From Sulfuricurvum sp. (GTDB taxonomy: Bacteria; Campylobacterota; Campylobacteria; Campylobacterales; Sulfurimonadaceae): 64,000 nucleotides of DNA. Both the position numbers and the translations under genes were made by a program. The stretch spans positions 1-64,000 of the forward strand of contig NZ_JAQTNN010000012.1 of the NCBI RefSeq assembly GCF_028713855.1. The letters run 5' to 3'. Numbering within the stretch: position 1 is the stretch's first letter; every line of letters starts with the position of its first letter. Under the pieces are notes generated by a model that searched no databases, had not been told where the DNA came from, and saw nothing but the letters and a program-made list of their open reading frames with translations. This document shows, in pieces, positions 36,404 to 46,427 of this stretch.

Positions 36404-36905
36404 TAGCTAAATCTGTGGGAATATCGTTTGATGTAGATCATGAAAGAGGTTGGATAGAATCGCATTTGACACCATAGGGTAAAGTGTATAATAGGGTACT
36501 AAATGACACTTTAAATGCTTCCGTCCTCTACATTGATCTATAGTGTTTAAAAATATTCAAAAAACTGATGAATTGCATGGAACATTATGTTATGATTTAG
36601 TAACAATGTCTTAACTTTTTAAAATATCTTTTCGTACTAAGGAGCATAATGAAAGCAGTGGTTATGGCAGGCGGGTTCGGAACACGGATACAACCTCTTA
36701 CACATTCAATCCCTAAACCAATGTTACCGATCATGAATCGTCCGATGATGGAACACACCATTGTGAGCCTAAGAGATCTGGGAATTACAGAGTTTATTAT
36801 CCTTCTGTATTTCAAGCCCGAAGTTATCAAAGACTATTTTAAAGACGGAAGCAAGTGGGGGATTAACATCACTTATGTAGTTCCGGATGATGATTACGGA
36901 ACGGC
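36307..36905. repeat. 599-bp tandem duplication, second unit
   Basis: Second copy of 35708-36306. The junction at 36306/36307 fuses GGAACGGC of the nucleotidyltransferase gene to TTCATTGG of the rhodanese gene with no long shared sequence. Confidence 0.93.
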
Positions 36906-39156
36906 AGGTGCGGTCAAAAAAGCTCAAGAATTTATCGGGGATGAGAATTTCATCATTATCAGCGGAGATTTGGTGACCGATTTTGATTTCCAACAAATTT
37001 TTGATTACCATAAAGCAAAACACTCCAAATTGACCATTACCCTCACATCGGTTGAGAATCCCCTCGAATTTGGGGTTGTTATTGCGAATGATGAGGGAAA
37101 AATCGAAAAATTCCTCGAAAAACCGAGCTGGGGTGAAGTCTTCAGTGATACGATCAATACCGGTATTTACATCATAGAGCCCGAAATTTTAAACTATATT
37201 CCTAAAAATGAGAATTTCGATTTTGCTAAAGACCTTTTTCCCCTTTTGATGCGTCAGGGGATATCTCTCATGGCCGGATACGCGCAGGGGTATTGGCGCG
37301 ATGTCGGAAATCCAGAGAGTTATCGTGATGTTTACGAAGATATCCTCAGTGGAAAAATTAAATTCAGTCTCGGAGGAGAAGCAGTTAAATACCTCGATGG
37401 GGTACTGATCTGCGAAGAAGACAATACCTTAGATGATAGTGTCGAAGTGGTCGGAATCGTGGTGATTGGCAAAAATGTCACTGTAAAACGGGGGTCAAAA
37501 CTGAATAATGTTGTTTTGGGAGACAACGTTACGATCGGTAGTTCTTCTAAAATTTCTAATTCGGTCATTTGGAATGATGTCGAGATCGGTAAAAATGCCA
37601 AACTCGATGGATGCGTTATCTGCAGTAACAACCATATCGGTAAAAATGTCACCGCAAAGTCGGGATTGATTTTGGCTGAAGGGTGTGAAATCGGTGAATT
37701 GGTTACAATGGAAAAAGATGTCACCATCTGGCCGTATAAAGTAATCGAAGATGCCGCTATCGTTAGCCGCAGTCTCATTTTGGGGAGTAAATACAAAAAT
37801 TCTATTTTTGAAAATGGGATGGTAGTCGGAAAATCCAATGTCGAACTCTCCTGCGAAATGGCGACCAAATTGGCTGAATCGTTCGGTGCACAGCTTCCGA
37901 TTGGTTCTACGGTACTTGTCTCCCGTCATTATGACAAGAGTTCCCGAATGCTCAAGCGGGCATTTTTGGGAGGACTTCTCTCTGCCGGGGTCGATGTCGT
38001 CGATTATAATGCGATCCCCTCAGCCGTAATGCGCTGCAGTCTCTCTTTCCATGAGCATTACACTGCCGGTGTCCATTTTCATCAAAAAATCGATGATCCA
38101 ACCAGTACGGTGATTACGTTTTACAACCATGAAGGGCTGCGTGTTAACAATGATGTAGCAAAAAAAGTGGAAAAAGCCTTTTTCAAAGAGATCTTCCGTC
38201 GTGTCGATTATTCACAGATCGGGCAGATTCATCCCCTTGATCATAAACGAGAGTATAACGAGTATAAAAAAGGGATGGAGTCGGTGTTACACTCACATCG
38301 TTTTAAGTGCCTTGATTGCCGCATAGCAGTGGATGTGATGCATGGATTGGCTGCAGAAATTTTCCCCAATATTCTGAATGATTTAGGGGTTGAACACATT
38401 ATGTTCAATGCCTATGAAGATGAGCAGCGACTTGCAAATATCAATACGTTGGTAAAGCGTTCGTATGAAGATATGGGAGCTGTGATCCGGGCACTCCATC
38501 TCGATGCCGGATTTCTCCTTTATCCGCATGGGCAGAGACTGGATATTATCAGCGATGAAGGGGTCTTACTTTCAAAGCAGACATCGTTGTACGCGGTGTT
38601 AAGTTTGCTCAATATGGAAGCAAAAGCTTCCGGAGAGAAAAAACGGGTCTTTTTACCAACGTGGGCGGCTGATATTGTCTACTTCGATCATCTCGATATC
38701 GAACGCGGACAATACGCGAACTTCAAAGCATCAAAAATGAAAACGTATGATTTGGTAGCTACCGGTGAGGGGAATTTTACCTTTACCGAGTTTGCAACCC
38801 ATAGAGATTCTATGTATGCAACACTGAAAATAGTGGAGATGATCGTTACACACGGCGCAAAACTCTCCGAAATTATTGCTTCGCTTCCGAAGTTTTTTTA
38901 TACGACGATTCAGGTTCCATGTACACAGGCATTGAAAGGGAAAATGATGAGAAAGTTCCTTGAAGATGCCAAAGGCAAAGAATCTTCTACCTTAGACGGT
39001 GTCAAAATATGGCTTGATAAAGATGACTGGGTGTTGATGATACCGGATCAATACAGTGATTATTTAAATCTAACTATCCAAGCCGGAAATGACGAAAAAG
39101 GTCAACACTATACGCAAGTGTATACCGGAAAAATCGAGGAGTGGGCGAAAGCGTAA
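36649..39156 (+). CDS. sugar-1-phosphate nucleotidyltransferase fused to a degenerate phosphohexomutase domain
   Basis: An 835-residue fusion. Residues 1-230 form an NTP-transferase domain ([23 protein letters not shown]), 250-370 a left-handed beta helix of hexapeptide repeats, and 380-835 a phosphoglucomutase/phosphomannomutase fold. In the mutase part the catalytic serine loop (normally TASHNP) is HQKIDDPTS (near 478) and the metal loop (normally DGDADR) is YPHGQR (near 624), so mutase activity should be lost. Similar proteins are annotated as mannose-1-phosphate guanylyltransferases; as first gene of a glycogen operon without glgC it could instead make ADP- or other NDP-glucose. Confidence 0.82.
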   Translation: MKAVVMAGGFGTRIQPLTHSIPKPMLPIMNRPMMEHTIVSLRDLGITEFIILLYFKPEVIKDYFKDGSKWGINITYVVPDDDYGTAGAVKKAQEFIGDENFIIISGDLVTDFDFQQIFDYHKAKHSKLTITLTSVENPLEFGVVIANDEGKIEKFLEKPSWGEVFSDTINTGIYIIEPEILNYIPKNENFDFAKDLFPLLMRQGISLMAGYAQGYWRDVGNPESYRDVYEDILSGKIKFSLGGEAVKYLDGVLICEEDNTLDDSVEVVGIVVIGKNVTVKRGSKLNNVVLGDNVTIGSSSKISNSVIWNDVEIGKNAKLDGCVICSNNHIGKNVTAKSGLILAEGCEIGELVTMEKDVTIWPYKVIEDAAIVSRSLILGSKYKNSIFENGMVVGKSNVELSCEMATKLAESFGAQLPIGSTVLVSRHYDKSSRMLKRAFLGGLLSAGVDVVDYNAIPSAVMRCSLSFHEHYTAGVHFHQKIDDPTSTVITFYNHEGLRVNNDVAKKVEKAFFKEIFRRVDYSQIGQIHPLDHKREYNEYKKGMESVLHSHRFKCLDCRIAVDVMHGLAAEIFPNILNDLGVEHIMFNAYEDEQRLANINTLVKRSYEDMGAVIRALHLDAGFLLYPHGQRLDIISDEGVLLSKQTSLYAVLSLLNMEAKASGEKKRVFLPTWAADIVYFDHLDIERGQYANFKASKMKTYDLVATGEGNFTFTEFATHRDSMYATLKIVEMIVTHGAKLSEIIASLPKFFYTTIQVPCTQALKGKMMRKFLEDAKGKESSTLDGVKIWLDKDDWVLMIPDQYSDYLNLTIQAGNDEKGQHYTQVYTGKIEEWAKA

Positions 39157-41147
39157 TGAAACCAAAACCCCTCACTCTTTCTTTTTTCTGGCATATGCAT
39201 CAGCCCGATTACAGGGGGAGTGATGGGGTAATGAAAATGCCATGGGTATTTTTGCACGCCATAAAAGATTATTATGAGATGCCGTGGCTGATGAGCCGCT
39301 ATCCGGGTCTAAAAGCGACATTTAATCTCAGTGCATCATTGATAGAACAGCTCCAACTTTACCGTGAACCTCTGAAATATGATGCTTTTCTTCTCTTATG
39401 GATTTCACATCCCAGTGATTTAAGTGAAGCTGAGAGAGAGTGGCTCATTAAACTGTGTACCTCAACGCAATATGAGACGATGGTGCGCCCAATGGAACGC
39501 TATGTAGAATTGTATTATCAAGAGACATTTTCGGATGAAGAGCTTATCGATTTGGCAGTGTTGTTTTTACTCTCGTGGTGTGGGAACTATCTGCGCATTC
39601 ATAATAATCAAGTTAAAGCATTGTTTTTAAAGCATCAAGGCTATACGCAAGAGGATAAAAATTTATTGCTTGAATCGTTGAGCAATTTTGTCCAAGAGAT
39701 ACTTCCGTTTTATGCAAATCTGCAACATCAGGGTGTTATATCCGTTTCAACGACTCCCTATTTTCACCCGATATTGCCGCTACTAATCGATATGGAAAAT
39801 GGTTCGCGTGCCAATGCCTCAACGCAATTACCTGTGGGGGCTTATTCACTTCTAACTGATGCACGTGAGCATATAGAGCGGTCGATCGCTTTGTATGAAA
39901 GCATTTTTCAATGCAAACCAAGCGGTTTCTGGCCAGCAGAGGGAGCAGTGGATGAGAAAAGTATTGCACTGTACAGAGAATACGGCATAAAGTGGATAGC
40001 TACGGATGAAGCGATATTGCATCATACTTTACATGATGATACACCTTCGTTGCACTATAAGCCCTATAACTACGACGGAGTTACGGTTGCGTTTCGCGAT
40101 CACGGACTGAGTGATTTGATTGGATTTGAGTATCGGCACATGGAGGGTTCAAATGCGAGTAGCCATTTTATGGAAGCCCTTCACCAGATTGTCCTTATAG
40201 AGGAAAATCCGCATGTTTTTGTGATTGTAGATGGAGAAAATGCATGGGAGTTTTTTCCTAATAACGGATTGGATTTTTTCTATGGACTCTATGGAGCGCT
40301 TTCGAAGTCTTCATGGTGTAAAACTATGACGATGGATGAGGTTTCCCGTGAGCCTAACAGAATGCCTTTAGATCATATTGCCCCCGGAAGCTGGATACAT
40401 GGAACGTTTGATACATGGGTTGGACACCGTGAAAAAAATCGTGCATGGGAACTTATTTTTCAGACGCGCCGTGATGTGGAACAATACGGACTGAGTAACG
40501 AGGTATCTAAAGAGATTCAGCATCATCTTCTGGCATCGGAGTGTAGTGACTGGTTTTGGTGGTATGGCGAAGATCATTACACCGAGTTTTCATTCGAGTT
40601 CGATGCATTGTTTCGAGAACATTTAATACAAATCTATCGTTTGATGGAGAAAGAAATCCCCTCTGTTTTATTGGTTCCGATTATCTCCGATGGTGGTGAA
40701 AAACCTTCTTGGCAAAAACCGCACACTATGATTTCACCCTCTTTGGAGAGAGAGAAAAATACATTTTTCGATTGGGTAGGATGCGGTATAGTCGATGAAA
40801 CAAAGGGTTTCTCAACGATGGATCGCAAGCGCGGCCCTGTTGATATTATTTACTATGGGTTTGATGATAAATTGCTATATGTGGCTTTTGAAGGGGATTT
40901 TAAATCTTTTGCTGATGTACACATTGAAGTGATTATTGAAGAGACGGGTAAACGTATCGCCATCGATCCTTCAGCTTTACCGAAACGTTTGGAATTTGGC
41001 GTCTCTCGTATACATTTTAACTGCAATACGTCGGTGCATTTGCGATTTGAATTGATACAAGAGAAAAAAAGAGTTCAGATTTTGCCGGCAAATGGGTCAT
41101 TGTTGATCGATCTGGATGAAAATTTTATAACCGACTGGTTTATATAG
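39156..41147 (+). CDS. GH57 alpha-glucan-acting enzyme
   Basis: A 663-residue glycoside hydrolase family 57 protein. Motif 1 is FWHMHQPDY near the start, the nucleophile region is WPAEGAVDE (near residue 260) and the acid/base region VDGENAWEFF (near 358). Family members are amylases, amylopullulanases or branching enzymes; the exact activity is not clear. The ATG at 39156 overlaps the previous stop (TAATG). No signal peptide, so it works on cytoplasmic glycogen or maltodextrins. A C-terminal beta domain follows residue 530. Confidence 0.85.
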   Translation: MKPKPLTLSFFWHMHQPDYRGSDGVMKMPWVFLHAIKDYYEMPWLMSRYPGLKATFNLSASLIEQLQLYREPLKYDAFLLLWISHPSDLSEAEREWLIKLCTSTQYETMVRPMERYVELYYQETFSDEELIDLAVLFLLSWCGNYLRIHNNQVKALFLKHQGYTQEDKNLLLESLSNFVQEILPFYANLQHQGVISVSTTPYFHPILPLLIDMENGSRANASTQLPVGAYSLLTDAREHIERSIALYESIFQCKPSGFWPAEGAVDEKSIALYREYGIKWIATDEAILHHTLHDDTPSLHYKPYNYDGVTVAFRDHGLSDLIGFEYRHMEGSNASSHFMEALHQIVLIEENPHVFVIVDGENAWEFFPNNGLDFFYGLYGALSKSSWCKTMTMDEVSREPNRMPLDHIAPGSWIHGTFDTWVGHREKNRAWELIFQTRRDVEQYGLSNEVSKEIQHHLLASECSDWFWWYGEDHYTEFSFEFDALFREHLIQIYRLMEKEIPSVLLVPIISDGGEKPSWQKPHTMISPSLEREKNTFFDWVGCGIVDETKGFSTMDRKRGPVDIIYYGFDDKLLYVAFEGDFKSFADVHIEVIIEETGKRIAIDPSALPKRLEFGVSRIHFNCNTSVHLRFELIQEKKRVQILPANGSLLIDLDENFITDWFI

Positions 41148-41155
41148 GGAAAACG

Positions 41156-43186
41156 ATGAAAACATCACTACTGTTTGGAATCCATATGCATCAGCCGGTG
41201 GACAATTTTGACTGGGTTATCGAGATGGGTATACAAACCTGCTACGAACCATTTTTCGAAGTAATGAGCCGCTATAGCGATTTTAAATTTTCCGTTCATT
41301 GCAGTGGTTGGCTTATGGAGCGCATTGAACAGTTACGACCATCATTGTATGCGAAAATAGTTATGCTTGCACAAAAGGGGAGTATTGAGTTTTTCAGTGC
41401 GGGATATTATGAGCCGATTTTGAGCGTTATCCCTGCAGAGGATCGGGTTGCACAGATAAGACGTTTGAACGATTCGATTAAAGAGCGATTTTCGCAAGTT
41501 CCCCAAGGGTTATGGCTCACCGAGCGGGTTTGGGAATCCGCTTTAATCCCCGATTTGAGTCGTTCCGGAATCGGATATACGGTGATGGATGATTACCATT
41601 TCCAATGTGCCGGATTCGATTCCGAAGGGCTGGACGGGTATTATATGAGCGAAGAGGGCGGAGTTCCTATGGGGTTATTTCCGATTAGCCAAAAGCTTCG
41701 CTATGCGATACCGTTTTTAACGGTGGAGAATGCCCTTCTGGCTATAAAATCGTTTAATCGGAAAGAAGATTCCGCCGCTATTATTTTCGATGATGCCGAA
41801 AAATTTGGAATGTGGCCCGGAACGCATGAATGGGTTTATAAAAAAGGGTGGTTGGAAAAGTTTGTCCAAACAGTTTTAGCCGATGAATCCATAGAAACAC
41901 GTCATTACGGTGAGTATTTTAAATCCCGTCATCCACGCGGTATTGCCTATCTCCCGAATGTTTCGTATTATGAAATGGGTGAGTGGAGTCTAAAAGCCGA
42001 TGATGCTCTGGCTCTTGAGGCATTGAAAGAGGAGATGGGACTGGAACGGTATGAACGCGAAGGGGTGAAGTTTCTCAAAGGGGGAATTTGGAAAAACTTT
42101 TTCGTCAAATATCCCGAATCCAACCGATTGCACAAACGAACCATCGAACTCTCCCGTGCGTTTCATGCAGGTGAGGGGGATTTTGAATTGCCTTTGCACA
42201 AAGCGCAAACGAATGATTCGCTCTGGCATGGAGTATTTGGAGGGCTATATCTCCCTAATTTGCGTGACAATGCCTATACCTATCTTATCGAATGTGAAAA
42301 TATCCGCTATGGTAAGAAAAAAGTATTGGTAAGTGATACCAATGAACTCGACGGTTATCCTAAATACAAATCGGTCACCTCAAAACTGATTGCCCGTTTT
42401 GATGCAGCACACGGAGCTCAACTGGTGGAGCTCGACGTTCGGGATAAGTGCTTTAATTACCAGAACACATTGACCCGACGTAAAGAGGCGTATCACAAGC
42501 GATTATTTGAAACACCGTGTGAGAAAAGTGTACCGATTGAAGAGGGGATTGATACGATTCATCATGCCAGTGGCTCGTTTGACGATACGCTTCGTGAAGC
42601 CATTATTTACGATTGGTATTTAAAAAACTCGTTTGTCGATCATATCAGCGATGAGTGTTTTGATGCAGAGTCGTTTCGTCGCTGTACTTTTAGCGAATAC
42701 GGCGATTTTGCCAATCAGCCTTTTGAATCCTCTCAGAGCAAAGATTCAATAACATTTTTTCGTAATGGGGGAGTTTATCGAGGGGAAAAAGCAAAAGCGA
42801 CTCTTTCCAAACGTTTTACGTTCGGTTCGGATTCTATCAACTTCGCTTTTGGATTAGAAAGTAAAGCAACCGGTAGATTCAAATATGTGATGGAACATAA
42901 TCTACATTTTTCCGATTATGAAACACTGCTGATCAACGGCATACCACTAGAACAAAATGGAAATATTGACAATATCAAAAGTTTTGAAATTATCGACACC
43001 GTTTTAAAGAAAAAAATCACATTCCGTATGGATAAACCTTGCCACGCTTACTATTTTCAGCTGCATACTCTCTCTCAGAGTGAGCAGGGGTTTGATCTGA
43101 GTGTTCAATGTCTCAGTATCGCGTTTGTCTTTGATTTTGAATTTTCCCTTACCATAGAGGGTACATTGGAGATCACACGTGTCTGA
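41156..43186 (+). CDS. GH57 4-alpha-glucanotransferase-like enzyme
   Basis: A 676-residue GH57 protein like the Thermococcus 4-alpha-glucanotransferase: IHMHQPVDNF at the start, catalytic Glu in WLTERVWE (about residue 123), catalytic Asp in DDAEKFGMWPGT (about 212), then the DUF1925/DUF1926 C-terminal regions (LWHGVFGGLYLPNLRDNAY). It would rearrange alpha-1,4-glucans. Second of two GH57 genes in this operon; 8 bases after the first and overlapping galT-like by 8 bases. Confidence 0.86.
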   Translation: MKTSLLFGIHMHQPVDNFDWVIEMGIQTCYEPFFEVMSRYSDFKFSVHCSGWLMERIEQLRPSLYAKIVMLAQKGSIEFFSAGYYEPILSVIPAEDRVAQIRRLNDSIKERFSQVPQGLWLTERVWESALIPDLSRSGIGYTVMDDYHFQCAGFDSEGLDGYYMSEEGGVPMGLFPISQKLRYAIPFLTVENALLAIKSFNRKEDSAAIIFDDAEKFGMWPGTHEWVYKKGWLEKFVQTVLADESIETRHYGEYFKSRHPRGIAYLPNVSYYEMGEWSLKADDALALEALKEEMGLERYEREGVKFLKGGIWKNFFVKYPESNRLHKRTIELSRAFHAGEGDFELPLHKAQTNDSLWHGVFGGLYLPNLRDNAYTYLIECENIRYGKKKVLVSDTNELDGYPKYKSVTSKLIARFDAAHGAQLVELDVRDKCFNYQNTLTRRKEAYHKRLFETPCEKSVPIEEGIDTIHHASGSFDDTLREAIIYDWYLKNSFVDHISDECFDAESFRRCTFSEYGDFANQPFESSQSKDSITFFRNGGVYRGEKAKATLSKRFTFGSDSINFAFGLESKATGRFKYVMEHNLHFSDYETLLINGIPLEQNGNIDNIKSFEIIDTVLKKKITFRMDKPCHAYYFQLHTLSQSEQGFDLSVQCLSIAFVFDFEFSLTIEGTLEITRV

Positions 43187-44174
43187 AATTCGTTATGACC
43201 GTATGCATGATACGGATGTTATTATCGCTCCTGAGCGCCTTCATCGTCCAGATATTAATAAAGCAGAATCAACAGAGGAGATATGTCCGTTTTGTGAGGG
43301 AAATGAAACCATGACCCCTAAAGAGATTTTTGCACTGCGTGAATCCGATACTCTGAGTAATCACAAAGGATGGCAGACCAGGGTTGTTGCTAATTTGTAT
43401 AAAGCAGTAGCGATCGAAGCACCTCATCAGCATCATAACGGACGATTTGAATATTGGGACGGATTCGGTGCGCATGAAGTGATTATTGATACTCCGCTTC
43501 ATCGTCTCTCGATGGTGGAATGGAATCATCATGAGATGGTTTCATGGCTTAAAACACTGCGTCAAAGGGTTGATGATTTACGTCGGGATCACCGTATCGC
43601 ATTTATGGCACTCTTTAAAAATGAAGGGTATGATGCAGGTTCAATGCAAAGTCATTCTCATACACAGTTGATAGGGTTACCTCTGGTTCCAAAATTACAG
43701 CGTGATCTTTATCGTCGAACGCGTGAACATCTCCATACGTATCATAGCTCCTTGATAGAGTCCATCATACGTGATGAGGAGGATGCAGAGATACGGATGG
43801 TTGATAAATGCGGTGAATTTAGCGCGTTTTGTCCCTTTGCCAGTAGTTATCCTTTTGAAGTTATGATTGGATCGAAAAATTGTATCGGTCAAATAGATAC
43901 GGTGAGTGACGGAGATATCGATGCCCTTGCATCGCTGCTATCCTCCGTACTGCAAAGACTTGCGCAACAATTAAACAAATTTGCGTTTAACCTCTGGGTA
44001 TCAACCCCTCCGTTAGGGGAAGAGGCAAAGGAGTGTAATGCACATCGTTTGATTATTCGTATAATGCCCAGACTTTATAGATTCGGCGGATTTGAAGTAA
44101 ATACCGAAATGATGATCAATCCGGTGGAACCGGAATTAGCAGCAAAACTTTTACGAGGAGACGATAATGGTTAA
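43179..44174 (+). CDS. GalT-like hexose-1-phosphate nucleotidylyltransferase
   Basis: A 331-residue HIT-superfamily protein with the zinc motif CPFC near residue 36 and the catalytic HSHTQ motif (near residue 157-162) inside NEGYDAGSMQSHSHTQLIGLP. Galactose-1-phosphate uridylyltransferases have HPHxQ here. In a glycogen operon, ADP-glucose phosphorylase activity, known for a plant GalT-like enzyme, is an alternative to galactose metabolism. No other gal genes are nearby. Confidence 0.82.
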   Translation: MSEIRYDRMHDTDVIIAPERLHRPDINKAESTEEICPFCEGNETMTPKEIFALRESDTLSNHKGWQTRVVANLYKAVAIEAPHQHHNGRFEYWDGFGAHEVIIDTPLHRLSMVEWNHHEMVSWLKTLRQRVDDLRRDHRIAFMALFKNEGYDAGSMQSHSHTQLIGLPLVPKLQRDLYRRTREHLHTYHSSLIESIIRDEEDAEIRMVDKCGEFSAFCPFASSYPFEVMIGSKNCIGQIDTVSDGDIDALASLLSSVLQRLAQQLNKFAFNLWVSTPPLGEEAKECNAHRLIIRIMPRLYRFGGFEVNTEMMINPVEPELAAKLLRGDDNG

Positions 44175-45585
44175 AAAAATGTTATTCGCAGCAAGTGAAG
44201 TGTACCCATTTGCAAAAAGTGGAGGGTTGGCAGATGTTGCATATTCATTACCGCGTGCATTAAAGAACCTTTATGCCGTTACTGTCGTGATGCCTCTATA
44301 CAGTATGATTGATAGAGATAAACACTCCATTACCTCTTTAGGAGAATCCTTTGATATTTCAATGGGAGGAGTGGATTACCCTATCGATCTTTACAGTTGC
44401 AGTGTTGAAGGGTATGAATACTATTTTATCTATTCTCCGATACTGTGTGATAGAGAGTTTCTATATGGCACACCCGAATCGGGATATAAGGATAACGCTT
44501 TACGATTTGCTATTTTTTCATATGCGATTACAGCATTACTCAAGAAAAAATGTTATGAGATCGTTCACCTCAACGACTGGCAGTGTGCTCTTGCCGCGTT
44601 GCTGATACATAAAGATCCTGTACTCTCACCAAAAATCATCTATACGATCCATAATTTAGCCTATCAGGGGATATTTGAATCCTCTATATTAGAGACCATC
44701 GGAATTGAACGGAGTTATTTTACGATGGGATCTTTAGAGTTTTACGGAAGAGTAAACTTTATGAAAGCGGGAATTGCTTACGCGGATGAAGTGACTACCG
44801 TGAGTCCAACGTATGCACAGGAAATTTTAACCCATGAGTTTGGATGCGGGCTGGAAGGCTTTTTGCATTTTCATCACTCAAAACTAAGTGGAATACTCAA
44901 CGGTATTGATACGGAACATTTTTCTCCGGCATCGGATCAGATGTTGGTTTCCCCCTACACGGATGCCAAAGGGAAAAAAGCCAATAAAACCAATCTGCTG
45001 AAGCGTTTGGGGCTTAAAGGGCTTACAAAACCGCTTTTTGTATTCATCGGGCGCTTTACCGGGCAAAAAGGGGTGGAAACTCTGATCGAGGCACTGCCGC
45101 AAATCGCTGAGTGTGAGTGTAATATTGCCCTATTGGGAGAGGGAGAAGAGCGCTATCATGAAGGACTGGAAACTTTGGCAAAGCAGTATAAAAACATCTC
45201 TCTGACTTTCGGTTATGATGAGTCATTCTCGCATCAGATGTATGCAGCGGCGGATTTTTTACTGATGCCATCCTTGTTTGAACCATGCGGATTGAACCAA
45301 ATGATCGCGTTTAGATATGGAGCGGTTCCTGTGGTGCACCGTGTCGGAGGATTAACCGATACCGTTAAGCGCTATGAAAAATATCAAGAGGACAGTTGTG
45401 CAGGGTATGGATTGGTATTTAACACACCGACTGCCCGTGCATTACTAAGTGCTGTTCATAGAGCGTGTGATCTGTACTCGGAGAAAAAACATTATGAGCG
45501 AATTGTGAATCACAATATGAAATCCGATTTCTCCTGGTTTGAGAGTGCAAAAGCGTATTCTACATTGTATGAAAGATTATATTAG
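44167..45585 (+). CDS. glgA: glycogen synthase GlgA, first paralogue
   Basis: A 472-residue GT5 enzyme. The nucleotide-sugar loop reads KSGGLADV (residues about 17-24) in place of the usual KTGG; the C-terminal donor site has PSLFEPCGLNQM. It overlaps the GalT-like gene by 8 bases and abuts the ROK kinase. The second GlgA at 46420 has the standard KTGG, so the two may differ in donor or role (for example initiation against elongation). Confidence 0.87.
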   Translation: MVKKMLFAASEVYPFAKSGGLADVAYSLPRALKNLYAVTVVMPLYSMIDRDKHSITSLGESFDISMGGVDYPIDLYSCSVEGYEYYFIYSPILCDREFLYGTPESGYKDNALRFAIFSYAITALLKKKCYEIVHLNDWQCALAALLIHKDPVLSPKIIYTIHNLAYQGIFESSILETIGIERSYFTMGSLEFYGRVNFMKAGIAYADEVTTVSPTYAQEILTHEFGCGLEGFLHFHHSKLSGILNGIDTEHFSPASDQMLVSPYTDAKGKKANKTNLLKRLGLKGLTKPLFVFIGRFTGQKGVETLIEALPQIAECECNIALLGEGEERYHEGLETLAKQYKNISLTFGYDESFSHQMYAAADFLLMPSLFEPCGLNQMIAFRYGAVPVVHRVGGLTDTVKRYEKYQEDSCAGYGLVFNTPTARALLSAVHRACDLYSEKKHYERIVNHNMKSDFSWFESAKAYSTLYERLY

Positions 45586-46427
45586 TGAAAAAACTTTTTA
45601 TTGATATCGGCGGTACTCACCTGCGCAGTGAAGTATGGAGTGAGAACGATGTTATAACTGAATATATCCGTTCTCAAGAACATGGATTACTCTCGTATAT
45701 CGATCGTGTCATGCTTCAGCATCCGGATATCTCTTTTATCGGAATTTCGTATGCGGGACAGGTTGATCAAGGGGTTCTGGTCGCATCTCCTAATATTAAT
45801 ATTGATGAATATGATATTGCTTCAGCGGTAAAATCCCGTTACGGTATTCCATTGAAAATAGATAATGATCTAAACTGTGCCATTCGCGCTGAAGCGGCTT
45901 ACTGGAAATCGGATAGCATCGCCGCTTTATTCGTTGGAACGGGGATCGGCGCTGCGGTTATCGATCAGGGGAAATTAGTGAGAGGAAGCCGTAATATGGC
46001 GTTTGAGATCGGACATATTCCCTATCGTGAAACGCCGCTTCTCTGCGGCTGCGGACGGAGCAATTGTATTGAACTCTATGCGTCCGGTTCGGGAATATCC
46101 AAATGGCTTACCCTTTATGGGCGTGAACAAAATCCCAATCTTGAACAGTTAAAAAACTCAATTATTGCAGAAGAACGTTCCATTGCAGCCGAATTTGAAA
46201 AGGCCGTTCTTCATGCTGCAGGTGTATTGGTGACCCTCTCTAATCCTGAGATTTTAGTTTTGGGAGGGGGAATAGTAGAACAAAACCCTTATTTAGTTCC
46301 GTTTGTACGCGAAAACCTAAAAGACTATGCGTTAAACCCTTCGTTGAAAACCTTGCAAATCGAGAGGAGTGTTTTAGATAATGCTCCTCTAGCGGGTGCA
46401 AAATTATTGGAGAATTCTAATGGATAA
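45585..46427 (+). CDS. ROK-family glucokinase
   Basis: A 280-residue sugar kinase with the ATP loop DIGGTHLRSE at the start, KIDNDLNCA with the catalytic Asp, and the ROK zinc motif EIGHI...CGCGRSNCIE. It probably phosphorylates glucose released by the alpha-glucan enzymes of this operon. It lies between the two glgA genes, overlapping each by a few bases. It starts with GTG. Confidence 0.85.
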   Translation: MKKLFIDIGGTHLRSEVWSENDVITEYIRSQEHGLLSYIDRVMLQHPDISFIGISYAGQVDQGVLVASPNINIDEYDIASAVKSRYGIPLKIDNDLNCAIRAEAAYWKSDSIAALFVGTGIGAAVIDQGKLVRGSRNMAFEIGHIPYRETPLLCGCGRSNCIELYASGSGISKWLTLYGREQNPNLEQLKNSIIAEERSIAAEFEKAVLHAAGVLVTLSNPEILVLGGGIVEQNPYLVPFVRENLKDYALNPSLKTLQIERSVLDNAPLAGAKLLENSNG

